Shown: positions 1-8,162 of the stretch, piece after piece
How the letters are laid out: each line of letters starts with the position of its first letter
Numbering within the stretch: the first letter of the stretch is position 1
NCBI GenBank assembly: GCA_947496705.1
Contig: CANMDW010000010.1
Location: 102,311 to 166,310, forward strand
From: an uncultured Aquimarina sp.
Lineage (GTDB): Bacteria; Bacteroidota; Bacteroidia; Flavobacteriales; Flavobacteriaceae
DNA length: 64,000 nucleotides
Direction of reading: 5' to 3'
Made by a program: the position numbers and the translations under genes
The notes under the pieces: generated by a model
Told to the model about the DNA's origin: nothing
The model's input: the letters and a program-made list of their open reading frames with translations, nothing else
Databases searched by the model: none

Positions 1-2
1 AA

Positions 3-422
3 GATATGTTGGCTTCCTGTAATTATGCCTCTGTGGCAGTTACTGATGCATCGGTAGTGCAAATGGCAAAATATAAAAGTGCCGAAGAACAGGTTTTAGT
101 TATTCAAAACGATGTTGAAAAAGGGGTACAAGTTATCCACGATCATTTAGAGAATGAAAAACCCATCATGGTTGGTGTCGACCATTCTTTGGGACACCCA
201 GGTAATTACGACGAAACAACAGATCACTGGATTGTTGTTGTGGGTAGAAAAACAGATAGTGAAGGAACACATTTCTTATTTTTCGATCCTCAAACGTCGC
301 ACAAAAGCATTGGAACCAGTGAGGATAATAAACTGACCGTACAAGATGACTATTCTTTAAAAGGAACGTATCGAGGAAAAACTTATACGGTCACCATGGT
401 GCGGCCAAGTATAGATAATTAA
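3..422 (+). CDS. C-terminal part of a cysteine-peptidase-like protein (5' truncated by window edge)
   Basis: The frame is open to the left edge, so the true start lies outside; the first ATG inside is at 6. The visible 138 residues end with a DHWIVVVG segment followed by a FFDPQ segment. This His-then-Asp/Asn spacing is the C-terminal half of papain-like or C39-like cysteine peptidase folds. The catalytic Cys is probably upstream; the CNYAS near the left edge is a weak alternative. The stop lies 19 bp before a lipoprotein gene in the same direction, so the two may be co-transcribed and could be an effector and its immunity partner. The fold assignment is a pattern judgement from a partial protein. 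It could equally be a non-catalytic papain-fold domain. Confidence 0.45.
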   Translation, partial: DMLASCNYASVAVTDASVVQMAKYKSAEEQVLVIQNDVEKGVQVIHDHLENEKPIMVGVDHSLGHPGNYDETTDHWIVVVGRKTDSEGTHFLFFDPQTSHKSIGTSEDNKLTVQDDYSLKGTYRGKTYTVTMVRPSIDN

Positions 423-441
423 TTCTCTTCAACTTGAATGA

Positions 442-1089
442 ATGAAAAACGTATTCAATATCATACTCAGTATCTTATTTTTTATTTCTTGTAAAGAACC
501 ATCTAAGAAGGAAATAATAGCATCAGAAAAAACAACAAAAGACGCAAAAGAGATCGTTGTTGAAGCTAATCCTGATTCTTTATCAAGAAAAGTAGTCAAT
601 GATTTTTATACATGGTACATAAACGATGTATATTTTAAAGGAAATTATGATTACGACCATGCTCCCTATAAAAATTATAGCGGTAAGTTTGGTTTAGATA
701 TTGAAGTTTATAAAGAGAAACTAAATAAAGTTGTTTTTTTCTCTGAATCATTTAAAGAAAAATTATTAGAACAAAATAAAAAATGTAATGAAGCTATGCT
801 TAGTGCAGATCTAAAAGATTTTGATCCTGAGTATGATGCAGATTTTTATCTTGGAAAAAATAATACTTTATGTGATTTTTTGTGGCAATCCAGGTGGTTT
901 GGAAGCCAGGAGGGAGAAAACAAAAAATTTGAAGTTCTTGATGGGTTTTCAAAAAGAGAAGGAACGTATATATATACGGTGCAAACTTTTATATACGATA
1001 AGCCATTTACAAAGTATGAGGTTGTAATCATAAAGGAAGGCGATTTTTTTAAAATAGCATCCATCCTTCTGCTAGGTAAAACCTCCTGA
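442..1089 (+). CDS. lipoprotein, DUF3828-like
   Basis: A 215-residue protein with a short hydrophobic signal and a lipobox ending FFISC at residue 17, so it is predicted to be lipidated and exported. The mature part starts with a polar linker and then has a FYTWY motif (residues 53-57) and an aromatic-rich body resembling the DUF3828 family, whose members are secreted proteins of unknown role. It follows the peptidase-like gene by 19 bp and is closed by a strong hairpin terminator. A periplasm-facing lipoprotein directly after a hydrolase-like gene is the usual layout of toxin-immunity pairs, but nothing in the sequence proves this. The CDS is well supported; the family assignment is moderate. 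Confidence 0.75.
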   Translation: MKNVFNIILSILFFISCKEPSKKEIIASEKTTKDAKEIVVEANPDSLSRKVVNDFYTWYINDVYFKGNYDYDHAPYKNYSGKFGLDIEVYKEKLNKVVFFSESFKEKLLEQNKKCNEAMLSADLKDFDPEYDADFYLGKNNTLCDFLWQSRWFGSQEGENKKFEVLDGFSKREGTYIYTVQTFIYDKPFTKYEVVIIKEGDFFKIASILLLGKTS

Positions 1090-1109
1090 CTTTGAGTTTA
1101 ACCCGTTCT

Positions 1110-1139
1110 AAAAAACCACTGCAAATGCGGTGGTTTTTT
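1110..1139 (+). terminator. rho-independent terminator
   Basis: A 10-bp stem (AAAAAACCAC with GTGGTTTTTT) around a short loop, ending in a T run. It lies 20 bp after the lipoprotein stop and separates that gene from the cytolysin locus. Confidence 0.8.
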
Positions 1140-1384
1140 GTTTAAAAATCACTTGTATCTGGAAGTTTTCCAAAAAACAAATAAAGTCTCTTGAAAGCCC
1201 TTATTATAATTAGGTATGTTTGACCAAATTAACAGAAGATATCTTTTTGGTCGAAAATTAGACCCGACAGGCTTGTGTCAAGCTTTTTTTGGTATCTGAA
1301 ACCAATCAGGTCTTGACCATACGATATTTATATTTTTAAATACTGTATCAAGAATACTTCTAAATTAAACTTTAGGGCACCAGT

Positions 1385-1455
1385 GTTTAAAAATATATAT
1401 GATCGGTTTTACAAAGTATTAAAAAAGATTTTAGTATTCCTATTCATGCAATGTG
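1385..1455 (+). pseudogene. decayed AraC-type HTH C-terminus (frameshifted)
   Basis: Read from 1385 this gives FKNIYDRFYKVLKKILV, and after a one-base shift IPIHAM then a stop. This matches the end of AraC-family DNA-binding domains, where F-x-KVFKK is followed by G-x-SP and a stop soon after. No complete HTH domain remains upstream. It sits immediately before the region shared with the 16,073 locus, where a clearer AraC remnant holds the same relative position. The rest of the 1140-1384 interval shows nothing I recognise. Confidence 0.35.
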
Positions 1456-1458
1456 AAT

Positions 1459-1654
1459 CCCTTGATTTCAGTGCAGTTTCACCGATTTCTCTTTCAATTT
1501 TGCAATAATACTACCAATATTTTATGGCTTTACAAAGATACTTCAAGGCATTGACCATATACTACCATCTGTTTTTTCGATTCTATACTAATATTGCCTT
1601 TGAGATCGCGATACGCAAATCAAATTAATTAGTAATTATTTAAAAGTAAAGATC
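1459..1654 (+). promoter_or_regulatory. upstream region shared with the caspase-like gene (copy A)
   Basis: About 190 bp directly upstream of the cytolysin start align without large gaps to 15,871-16,072, upstream of the caspase-like protease. The last 60 bp are the most similar: both contain TTGAGATCGCGAT and then TTAGTAATTATTTAAAAG, 14 bp before the ATG. Both also share ATACTTCAA and ATACTACCAT further up. Conservation up to the start codon suggests a common promoter and 5' untranslated leader, duplicated with or between the two genes. Confidence 0.75.
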
Positions 1655-3442
1655 ATGAAAACAATGAAAGAAAAAAACAAAAAAAGAAGACCATCTGAAG
1701 GAAAAAGAAATACGTCACAACGTAAAAATCCTGCAGAAAATGCCAATAAATTAAAAGACCGAGTTTCAAACCGCAAAAAGAATAGAAAAAATAAAGCGAG
1801 TCAAAAATCTGAAACTTCTTTAGAACAACAAAGAAAGTCGAAAGACCGAAAGCCAGGTCGAAAAAAAAGTGGTGACAAGGTGAACACAAAAAGCAAAGGA
1901 AAAGGTGTAGACAATAAAGTAGCCAGGTTTAAGAGAAACAACACGGAAGTTACATTCATTTCAACAAGAGGTAATAGAAATGTCTCTAAGCCAAAAATAG
2001 ATAGTAAACCTTCACCCAAAACATCTGAAAAAGTAGAAGGTGATATGATCTGTACGACTATCCAGGTCGAAGAAAGTGTCGAAAATGCAGATCAGTATAT
2101 TTTAAGCCCGCTTAGCACTATATGGCTGGGTGCAGCAATGAGCCTTAAGGATTTAAATAAAGGAGTTTACAAAAATACCACCGAAGAACGATACCCAATC
2201 ACTATTTCCTCTAATATTGGATATAAGGGAGTTAATAGCAAAGAAGTAAAAAACCCCAGCCAGTCTAGTGTTCATAATGCATCGGTTGAACTCAAAAGTC
2301 AACGTGTTATACAAAATACAGGTACACAAATGAGATACGAACTTTATGAGGTGTATTCCACAGAGCAGTTAAAATTGTACCTTGGTGCCGATGCGCAATT
2401 TGGAACAGGAAGTATCTCGGCGGCTGCAAGCTTTAATTTTGAAAGTACAAGCTACAAATACATGGCCGTTTTCAAGCAAATATTTTATGATGAGTACGTA
2501 GATAATATAAGCAGTGATGCATTTTTTAAAGATCGTAAAGCCACTGAAAATGATATTTATGTTTCTTCTATTTCATATGGAAGAATGGTACTATTGTCTA
2601 TTGAATCAACTTCAAAAAGGCAACAAATTGATGCGATGATAAATGGTTCTTATGCAACTGCAAGTGCCGAGGCAAAAGTGAATTACGAAAAGACCATGAG
2701 TTCTTCCAGGATGAAAGCATATGTTCTGGGAGGCAGTTCCGGATCTGCTGGCAAATTAATTTCAGATCTTACAGAATTAGATACGTATATCAAAGATAAT
2801 TCTGTGTATCATCCCCTAAACAATCCTGAAAGTCCAATTGCATACAGGTTTACCTCGGCAGGAACCGGTGCGCTGGTCAATGTGATATCTTCTACCTCTT
2901 ACCCAAAGCGGGAATGTGTACCCTATACCGGTAAGTATGAAGTTAAAATCATCAACATTGTGGTGGCAGAAAAGAATAAAAGTAAAAACATGAAATTATA
3001 TGGTAAAATAACCGTAAAGGGGTACACCAAACCAAAGGGTGGTTCCGGCTCTTACAAAACACCCGTTGACGGAGCCGTGGTATGGAACAGAGCTAAAAAT
3101 AATGAGTTAAAATTAGGAAAAGAAAAAGGAAAAGAAATAGGAAAAGCGAAAGGGAAAGGAGCATCTATAGATAAGAAAAGAATTGTAAGTTTTACTAAAT
3201 TGGCCGAGATCGATCAAAATAACTCTTATATCGAAATCAAGGTAGATCTATCAGAAAAAGACGCCTTGAAAGGGAAAAAAAGTCAAGGTTTGGGCATCAT
3301 AACCAAAAAAATTCGCTTATATGAGCTTCCTGAGTACGTTGGTATGGGAGCTAATTCTAACAATAATTGTGTAGAAGTAAGAGACGGAAAAGGAGTAATT
3401 AAAGTCAATTTCAGCATTAAATCATTAAACAGTTATGACTAA
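1655..3442 (+). CDS. cholesterol-dependent-cytolysin-like pore-forming protein with basic N-terminal extension
   Basis: A 595-residue protein. Residues 130-430 resemble the core of thiol-activated (cholesterol-dependent) cytolysins. VFKQIFYDEYVD (272-283), YVSSISYGRMVLL (302-314) and YVLGGSSGSAG (356-366) correspond in order to the family's NFKQIYY, YISSVAYGR and AVILGGD segments, and the paired Gly important for pore assembly is kept. No undecapeptide of the classical membrane-binding domain 4 is visible, so it belongs with the CDC-like proteins described in Bacteroidota. The first ~125 residues are extremely Lys/Arg-rich with no hydrophobic signal peptide. A second Lys/Gly-rich stretch lies at 488-508. 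The start at 1655 is chosen because its context matches the caspase-like gene. Export, if any, must be unconventional, by lysis, or by a partner. Shared upstream DNA links it to the gene at 16,073. Confidence 0.8.
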   Translation: MKTMKEKNKKRRPSEGKRNTSQRKNPAENANKLKDRVSNRKKNRKNKASQKSETSLEQQRKSKDRKPGRKKSGDKVNTKSKGKGVDNKVARFKRNNTEVTFISTRGNRNVSKPKIDSKPSPKTSEKVEGDMICTTIQVEESVENADQYILSPLSTIWLGAAMSLKDLNKGVYKNTTEERYPITISSNIGYKGVNSKEVKNPSQSSVHNASVELKSQRVIQNTGTQMRYELYEVYSTEQLKLYLGADAQFGTGSISAAASFNFESTSYKYMAVFKQIFYDEYVDNISSDAFFKDRKATENDIYVSSISYGRMVLLSIESTSKRQQIDAMINGSYATASAEAKVNYEKTMSSSRMKAYVLGGSSGSAGKLISDLTELDTYIKDNSVYHPLNNPESPIAYRFTSAGTGALVNVISSTSYPKRECVPYTGKYEVKIINIVVAEKNKSKNMKLYGKITVKGYTKPKGGSGSYKTPVDGAVVWNRAKNNELKLGKEKGKEIGKAKGKGASIDKKRIVSFTKLAEIDQNNSYIEIKVDLSEKDALKGKKSQGLGIITKKIRLYELPEYVGMGANSNNNCVEVRDGKGVIKVNFSIKSLNSYD

Positions 3443-3762
3443 ATATAACTGATCCTCATTTTTTTAACCTTCATCTAAATCATAATGGAGTTAGGTACGG
3501 AATTGAACTTTACAATTAATGAAGATTCCTATGAGAGTGTTTTTATGTTTTTTATTTATTTTTTTAGAATCATCAAGCATTCAAAAACTAACTCCATTTT
3601 TCTGAAGGTGGTTTCCCCTTAAAACATAGTAGGTTTTTTGCCCCGGAAAAAAGGGGTTAACCCCCTGAAATAAGTCCGGATTCCTGGAATTTCCAAGATT
3701 TAGGACATAGAATATCTAATCCGATCTAATTTTATTTCACCAATTTAAATGAACATAAAGCA
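3443..3762. other. intergenic region with small palindromes
   Basis: No convincing gene. It holds a 10-bp inverted pair (ATGGAGTTAG at 3484, CTAACTCCAT at 3588) and a near-perfect palindrome, AGGGGTTAACCCCCT, at 3652-3666. The second pair lies about 100 bp before the outer-membrane protein and could be an operator. A 45-codon frame at 3484 lies inside the first pair and is probably not a gene. Confidence 0.4.
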
Positions 3763-6162
3763 ATGATTAAAAAGATTCAATTCTCATTTTTCCTTTTTCT
3801 CTATTCTTTTATTTCTTATTCACAGGAGTATGCTGTCTTTGGTAAAGTACTTAATCAAGACAGCCAACCTCTAGAATTTGCCGAAGTCATTCTGTTTGAT
3901 AATGATTCTGTAATGGTTCAAGGAGAATTAACCAATAACAAAGGTGAATTTTTCCTATCTGCCAGTAAAGGAAGGTATTTAATTCAGGTCGTCAGATCAG
4001 GAAATAATTTATATACCATAGAACTTGAAATAAATGATGATATAGATTTAGGAATCATAAAAGTAGAAGAGGCTACCGAGCTTGACGAAATTGTTATTCG
4101 GGCAAAGAAAAAACTTATTGAAAAGAAGGCAGACCGACTTGTTTTCAATGTTGAAAATAGTATTGTTGCTTCAAGTGGTGATGGCCTGGATGCCTTACAG
4201 AAAATTCCTGGAGTACGCATTGATGGTGATCGTATTAATTTGGCTGGTAAGAGTACAATTAAGGTTTTAATCAACAATAGACTGATCCCATTATCAAATC
4301 AGGATTTATCTGATTATTTAAGAGCTTTAGGCGCCGATAATATCGCTAAAATTGAGGTTATAACCAACCCCCCTGCAAAATACGAGGCTGAGGGAAATAG
4401 TGGATTGATTAATATTTTATTAAAAAAAGTTAAAACAGACCATTTTGGGGGAAGTATAAAATCGACATATAAACAGGCTACATATCCAACAAACTATCTG
4501 GGAGGCAGGGTAACATATCAAAAAAAGAAATTATCTCTTTTTACCAATATTAATAGTGGATACGGATCTACCCGACCTATAGAAGCAAATACGTTTTTTT
4601 ATCCTACTCAAACCTGGAGTACCGAAAATAAGATACAGTATTTTACAAAAACAATTGCTGGCAGAGCAGGTATTGATTATGACCTGTCTAATCGTTCTAC
4701 AGCAGGCATACAATATTTGGGGAGTATTGGATCTCCTGATATTAAAGAAAAAACTATTGCAGACATCCTGGATAGCGAATCAAAAGAACGAGATTCATTA
4801 TTGTTAACAGATGCCAAATCAGATAGACAAGTGAGTTATCATTCTGTAAACACTCATTTCAAAACCGATTTTGATTCGATAGGAAAAAATATGTCTATTG
4901 ATATAGACTACTTTATATATGATAGCAAATTCGATAGGCTAAACACTACAAACAGCTTCTTACCTGATGGAAATTTTATTGACGGTTCTACAGATATACT
5001 TCAGAGTTTTTCTAATCAAAAAATTCAAACAATTTCATCTGCCCTAGATTTTGAATGGCCTGTTAAATTTGCAGATCTCTCATTCGGAGGAAAATTATCC
5101 TTTACCAAAAATGATAGTGACACTGAAGTTTTTAACTTCCTGAACAACCAATTTTTGATAGATGAAGGTTTATCCAATGTTTTTGAATACAAAGAAAACA
5201 TTCAGGCTTTGTATATAAGTATGAGTACATCTTTGAAAAAATGGGATTTTAAACTGGGCCTGCGTTTAGAGGCAACACAAATACAAGGAAACTCAAAGAC
5301 ATTAAACCAGGTAAGCAATAATGATTATGTAAGAGTATTTCCAACGGTATACCTCATGTACAATCCTAATGAGAGCCATTCGTATTCTTTTGGTTATGGA
5401 AAACGAATTAGCCGACCGAACTATTCGAGTTTAAATCCTTTTCGCTGGTTTAATAATCCGTATGCATTTACTGAAGGGAATCCATTTCTTCAACCATCAT
5501 TTATAGACAATTTTGAGATCTCTCATCTTTTTAATGATAATCTTAATTCCTCTCTGTATTTCTCAAAAACAAATGACGACTCAAGTCAAGTTACCTTATC
5601 AAACGCCAACACCAATATACAGGCAACTGTATGGAGAAACTTTTTGAACGAATATGCAATTGGGTTCTCGCAATCATACACTTTTGATGTAATCAATTGG
5701 TTAGAAAGTTATATACAATTAGATCTTAATTATTCAAAAATTACGTCTGATATTCCAGATACTATTAGAGAACAAGATGGATTTAATTTTTATTTCTCAT
5801 TAGATAATTCTTTTTATTTCAATTCTGAAAAAACTTTTTTAGGAGAACTTAATTTTTGGTATGCCGCCCCTGGAGTAAATGGAGTTGATATTTTATCTGA
5901 ATCTTACAACCTGGATTTTGGGTTAAAGTTATGGTTCTTAAAAAGGAAACTGCAAACCAGTGTGTCTGTTACAGATATTTTAAGAACAAATCAAAGTAAC
6001 ATAGAGACCACAGTCAATATGATCAGGCAGACTTATCAAAACTACTATGATAGCCGCCAATTAAGAATAGCACTCACTTATAGCTTCGGAAATAGAAAAT
6101 TGAGAAGTAACTCAAAAAAATTCAGCAATGAAGAAGAGAGAAACAGAACCAATAATAATTGA
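3763..6162 (+). CDS. outer membrane beta-barrel protein, TonB-dependent-receptor-like
   Basis: A 799-residue protein with an N-terminal signal peptide ending near SYSQ (residues 1-21). A carboxypeptidase-regulatory-like beta domain follows (about 23-95; FGKVLNQDSQPLEFAEV). Next is a plug-like domain (about 105-225; LQKIPGVRIDG, then ITNPPAKYEAEG) and a long barrel of alternating aromatic/polar strands. This is the OMP_b-brl_3-type architecture typical of Flavobacteriia. No TonB box can be identified with certainty. It stops about 135 bp before the lanthipeptide precursor, on the same strand. Such barrels often accompany RiPP loci in this phylum, so import, surface binding or self-protection are possible roles; all are inference. 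Full length with no visible defects. Confidence 0.85.
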   Translation: MIKKIQFSFFLFLYSFISYSQEYAVFGKVLNQDSQPLEFAEVILFDNDSVMVQGELTNNKGEFFLSASKGRYLIQVVRSGNNLYTIELEINDDIDLGIIKVEEATELDEIVIRAKKKLIEKKADRLVFNVENSIVASSGDGLDALQKIPGVRIDGDRINLAGKSTIKVLINNRLIPLSNQDLSDYLRALGADNIAKIEVITNPPAKYEAEGNSGLINILLKKVKTDHFGGSIKSTYKQATYPTNYLGGRVTYQKKKLSLFTNINSGYGSTRPIEANTFFYPTQTWSTENKIQYFTKTIAGRAGIDYDLSNRSTAGIQYLGSIGSPDIKEKTIADILDSESKERDSLLLTDAKSDRQVSYHSVNTHFKTDFDSIGKNMSIDIDYFIYDSKFDRLNTTNSFLPDGNFIDGSTDILQSFSNQKIQTISSALDFEWPVKFADLSFGGKLSFTKNDSDTEVFNFLNNQFLIDEGLSNVFEYKENIQALYISMSTSLKKWDFKLGLRLEATQIQGNSKTLNQVSNNDYVRVFPTVYLMYNPNESHSYSFGYGKRISRPNYSSLNPFRWFNNPYAFTEGNPFLQPSFIDNFEISHLFNDNLNSSLYFSKTNDDSSQVTLSNANTNIQATVWRNFLNEYAIGFSQSYTFDVINWLESYIQLDLNYSKITSDIPDTIREQDGFNFYFSLDNSFYFNSEKTFLGELNFWYAAPGVNGVDILSESYNLDFGLKLWFLKRKLQTSVSVTDILRTNQSNIETTVNMIRQTYQNYYDSRQLRIALTYSFGNRKLRSNSKKFSNEEERNRTNNN

Positions 6163-6213
6163 CCGAACTCATCAGGATTTGATACAGTTCGATTTAAGAA
6201 TAATTATATCAAA

Positions 6214-6227
6214 ATACTTGCAAGTAT
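6214..6227. promoter_or_regulatory. 14-bp perfect palindrome upstream of the precursor gene
   Basis: ATACTTGCAAGTAT is a perfect dyad 70 bp before the precursor ATG. Length and position suit a dimeric regulator site. No regulator gene is adjacent, so the function is unproven. Confidence 0.35.
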
Positions 6228-6297
6228 GTAAGGTCCAATGAAGAGTTTTATGACCTTAAAAGATAACTCATTATGTTTAATCTAAAATTCTATAATC

Positions 6298-6468
6298 ATG
6301 AAGAAGATCAAGTTAACAAAGGGACTTCAACTGGATAAAGAATCATTGTCAAGATTGCAAGACAGTCAAATGTCAAGTATAAAAGGTCAGGGAACAAGTG
6401 GGCCTAGATGTACTTGTAGAAAACAGTCTTGTTATAACAATGGTGGTGGAGGTATCCTAACTCCTTAA
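6298..6468 (+). CDS. lanA: class I lanthipeptide precursor peptide
   Basis: A 56-codon gene. The leader (residues 1-31) begins MKKIKLTKGLQLDKESLSRL and continues DSQMSSIKG, which is the Bacteroidota class I leader pattern (K-L-x-L-x-K-E-x-I/L-x-x-L, then Q-M-x-x-I-K-G). The core starts near residue 32-33 and carries three Cys (38, 40, 45) with Thr33, Ser34, Thr39, Ser44 and Thr55 as dehydration candidates. It then has a Gly4 run and ends in LTP. The -1 position expected to be Gly in the double-Gly cleavage motif is Gln31 (KGQG). A complete modification and export operon follows on the same strand. Its identity rests on leader motif plus context and is strong; ring topology cannot be read from sequence. 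Confidence 0.88.
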   Translation: MKKIKLTKGLQLDKESLSRLQDSQMSSIKGQGTSGPRCTCRKQSCYNNGGGGILTP

Positions 6469-6480
6469 TTAATAAGGCTA

Positions 6481-6625
6481 GAGGCTGTTTGAAAAATTGG
6501 CAGACAATTTTGGTATAGCATGATGTATTCAGAAAGTCATTGTACCAAACTACTGTATGTGCAATTAGGCTTTTATAGATGTTTTTGTGTCCAAAAATTG
6601 TAACAACCATTTTTCGGGCAGCCTC
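6481..6625. mobile_element. MITE-like element 1 between precursor and operon
   Basis: 145 bp bounded by imperfect inverted repeats of about 35 bp: the left end begins GAGGCTGTTTGAAAAATTGG, and the reverse complement of the right end begins GAGGCTGCCCGAAAAATGG. No transposase and no clear target duplication. It begins 12 bp after the precursor stop, so its hairpin may also act as a terminator or processing site between the abundant precursor mRNA and the enzyme genes. Confidence 0.6.
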
Positions 6626-6648
6626 TTTAATTATTTAAGGTTAATTAA

Positions 6649-6812
6649 TGAACTCATTTAGACTTTTTTAATCTGGGCTGCAAAAACGTATTTTGCACCC
6701 TAATTTCACCCTTTTTTCAAAACGTAGCTATGGCTATGTTACTCAAAAATGGTCTCATTAGGTCACAAAAGTCCGATTTTTCGCTTCCAGAAAAAAAGTC
6801 TAAATGAGTTCA
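6649..6812. mobile_element. MITE-like element 2 between precursor and operon
   Basis: 164 bp with near-perfect terminal inverted repeats of about 21 bp (TGAACTCATTTAGACTTTTT at both ends in opposite orientation). No coding capacity. It lies 23 bp from element 1 and differs from it in sequence, so two unrelated small elements sit in one spacer. From 6813 to 6961 I see nothing but the likely leader of the operon. Confidence 0.6.
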
Positions 6813-6961
6813 ATCTCAAAAAATCCCCATAAGAAAAATCAGTAACCATATATCGGCACTTCAAAAAATGCCTATAAAAAAAACTTTATGACACCTATGG
6901 CGAGGCCAATATTTATATAGTTTCTAAGAGAACAACTCAATAGTTTTTAAATAAAGTATTC

Positions 6962-8155
6962 ATGAAAATCAAACTCACAAAAACAACGACCATTAAAACG
7001 ATCATCAAAAAAATTGAAGATGTATTAGAGGTTTCAGATACTTTGTTTCATTCTGCAGGTCTTAGTGAAGGGATTTTAGGATTATCATTGTTTTATTATT
7101 ACCTCTATTTATATGCTAAAAACGAAGCATATTTAGATAAAGTTTCATATTACCTGGAAGAATCATTTAGTAAACTCTCTAATAATGATAAGATTGGTGC
7201 TTGCAGTGAATTAGATCTTATAGAACTAGGAAAATATCTGTGTTTTCTGAATACGCAAAAAATGATAGATGATGATGTAACAAAAAAATATTTACAGCAA
7301 CTCGATCAACCTGTCAGGGAGCTTTTACAAAAAAAAATAATTGAACAGGATTTAGATGCCATTATAGGAATCACTGCTATCGGCCACTATTTCTTAGATG
7401 CCTTGCATATTATCGATTACCAGGATGAAATTAAAAAACTCATTCAAACTATTGATGATTTTTCTATAGCATCTGGCAATACATCCTATTGGAATTTTAA
7501 TTTAAGAGACAAACATAACCCTACTGTAGAATCAGGTTTTTTTCATGGTATCTCGGGTGTAATCTTTTTTTTAGCTCAGGTTTTTGATAAAGGAATCCTT
7601 ACTACTGTCTGCTCAAAACTAATCAACAAAGCCACAGATTTTCTGTTGCAATATCAAAGGTCTAGTGGCATCAATTTATTTCCTTATGATATTAAATCTG
7701 GTGAAACACTATCATACCAAAGTTTGGTATATGGCGATATAGGAATAGGCTATACAATATATCAAGCAGGTATCTTTCTTAAAAACAAAAAACATATAGA
7801 TATAGGGCTAAATATATTGCAAAACGCAGCAACGTATAAAGATGATGATAGTATCTACTGCAAAGATGCAGAAATAATATATGGGGCTGCAGGGTTATTT
7901 GCTTTGTTCAGCTCACTTGAAAGACGTACCTCTTATAAAACTTTTAAAGAAGCTTCAAATTATTGGCTCAACAAAACAATTCAATACAGTCAAAACACCA
8001 GCCCCTGGGCAGGATTTGAAACCTATATCAATGGATTTGAGGAAGTGGTGCAGTTATCTTTTGCCCATGGGATCTGCGGAATCGGAATCTCCTTACTATG
8101 TCATCAGATGGGGTTCGATCATATCGGGTATCTACGTTTTTTTAATTATAAATAG
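6962..8155 (+). CDS. LanC-like protein lacking the zinc ligands
   Basis: A 397-residue protein with the alpha/alpha-toroid repeats of lanthionine cyclases: GLSEGILGLSLFYYY (33-47), SGFFHGISGVIFF (191-203), VYGDIGIGYTIY (256-267), IYGAAGLFALF (306-316) and FAHGICGIGISLL (367-379). In catalytic LanC the zinc is held by Cys of W-C-Y/N-G and by Cys-His of C-H-G. Here the equivalent residues are Val256, Ile306 and Tyr307, so no zinc site can form. It is the first gene of the biosynthetic operon and ends 7 bp before a second LanC that keeps all ligands. A scaffold, chaperone or substrate-binding role is likely, rather than catalysis. Confidence 0.85.
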   Translation: MKIKLTKTTTIKTIIKKIEDVLEVSDTLFHSAGLSEGILGLSLFYYYLYLYAKNEAYLDKVSYYLEESFSKLSNNDKIGACSELDLIELGKYLCFLNTQKMIDDDVTKKYLQQLDQPVRELLQKKIIEQDLDAIIGITAIGHYFLDALHIIDYQDEIKKLIQTIDDFSIASGNTSYWNFNLRDKHNPTVESGFFHGISGVIFFLAQVFDKGILTTVCSKLINKATDFLLQYQRSSGINLFPYDIKSGETLSYQSLVYGDIGIGYTIYQAGIFLKNKKHIDIGLNILQNAATYKDDDSIYCKDAEIIYGAAGLFALFSSLERRTSYKTFKEASNYWLNKTIQYSQNTSPWAGFETYINGFEEVVQLSFAHGICGIGISLLCHQMGFDHIGYLRFFNYK

Positions 8156-8162
8156 CAACACT

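Noticed and set aside
3484..3621. 45-codon frame between cytolysin and receptor
   Set aside because: Lies in an inverted pair, low-complexity Phe-rich, no context for a small gene.
6404..6610. Minus-strand frame of 68 codons over the precursor and MITE-like element
   Set aside because: It spans an inverted-repeat element and the antisense of the precursor; no protein features.
6962..7030. N-terminus of the first LanC (MKIKLTK) as a second precursor leader
   Set aside because: The similarity to the precursor start is only seven residues, and the frame continues into a full LanC protein.
7881..8162. Extended start for the second LanC
   Set aside because: The extension overlaps the first LanC in another frame; MNHRINT at 8163 follows its stop by 7 bp and starts in a LanC-like helix.
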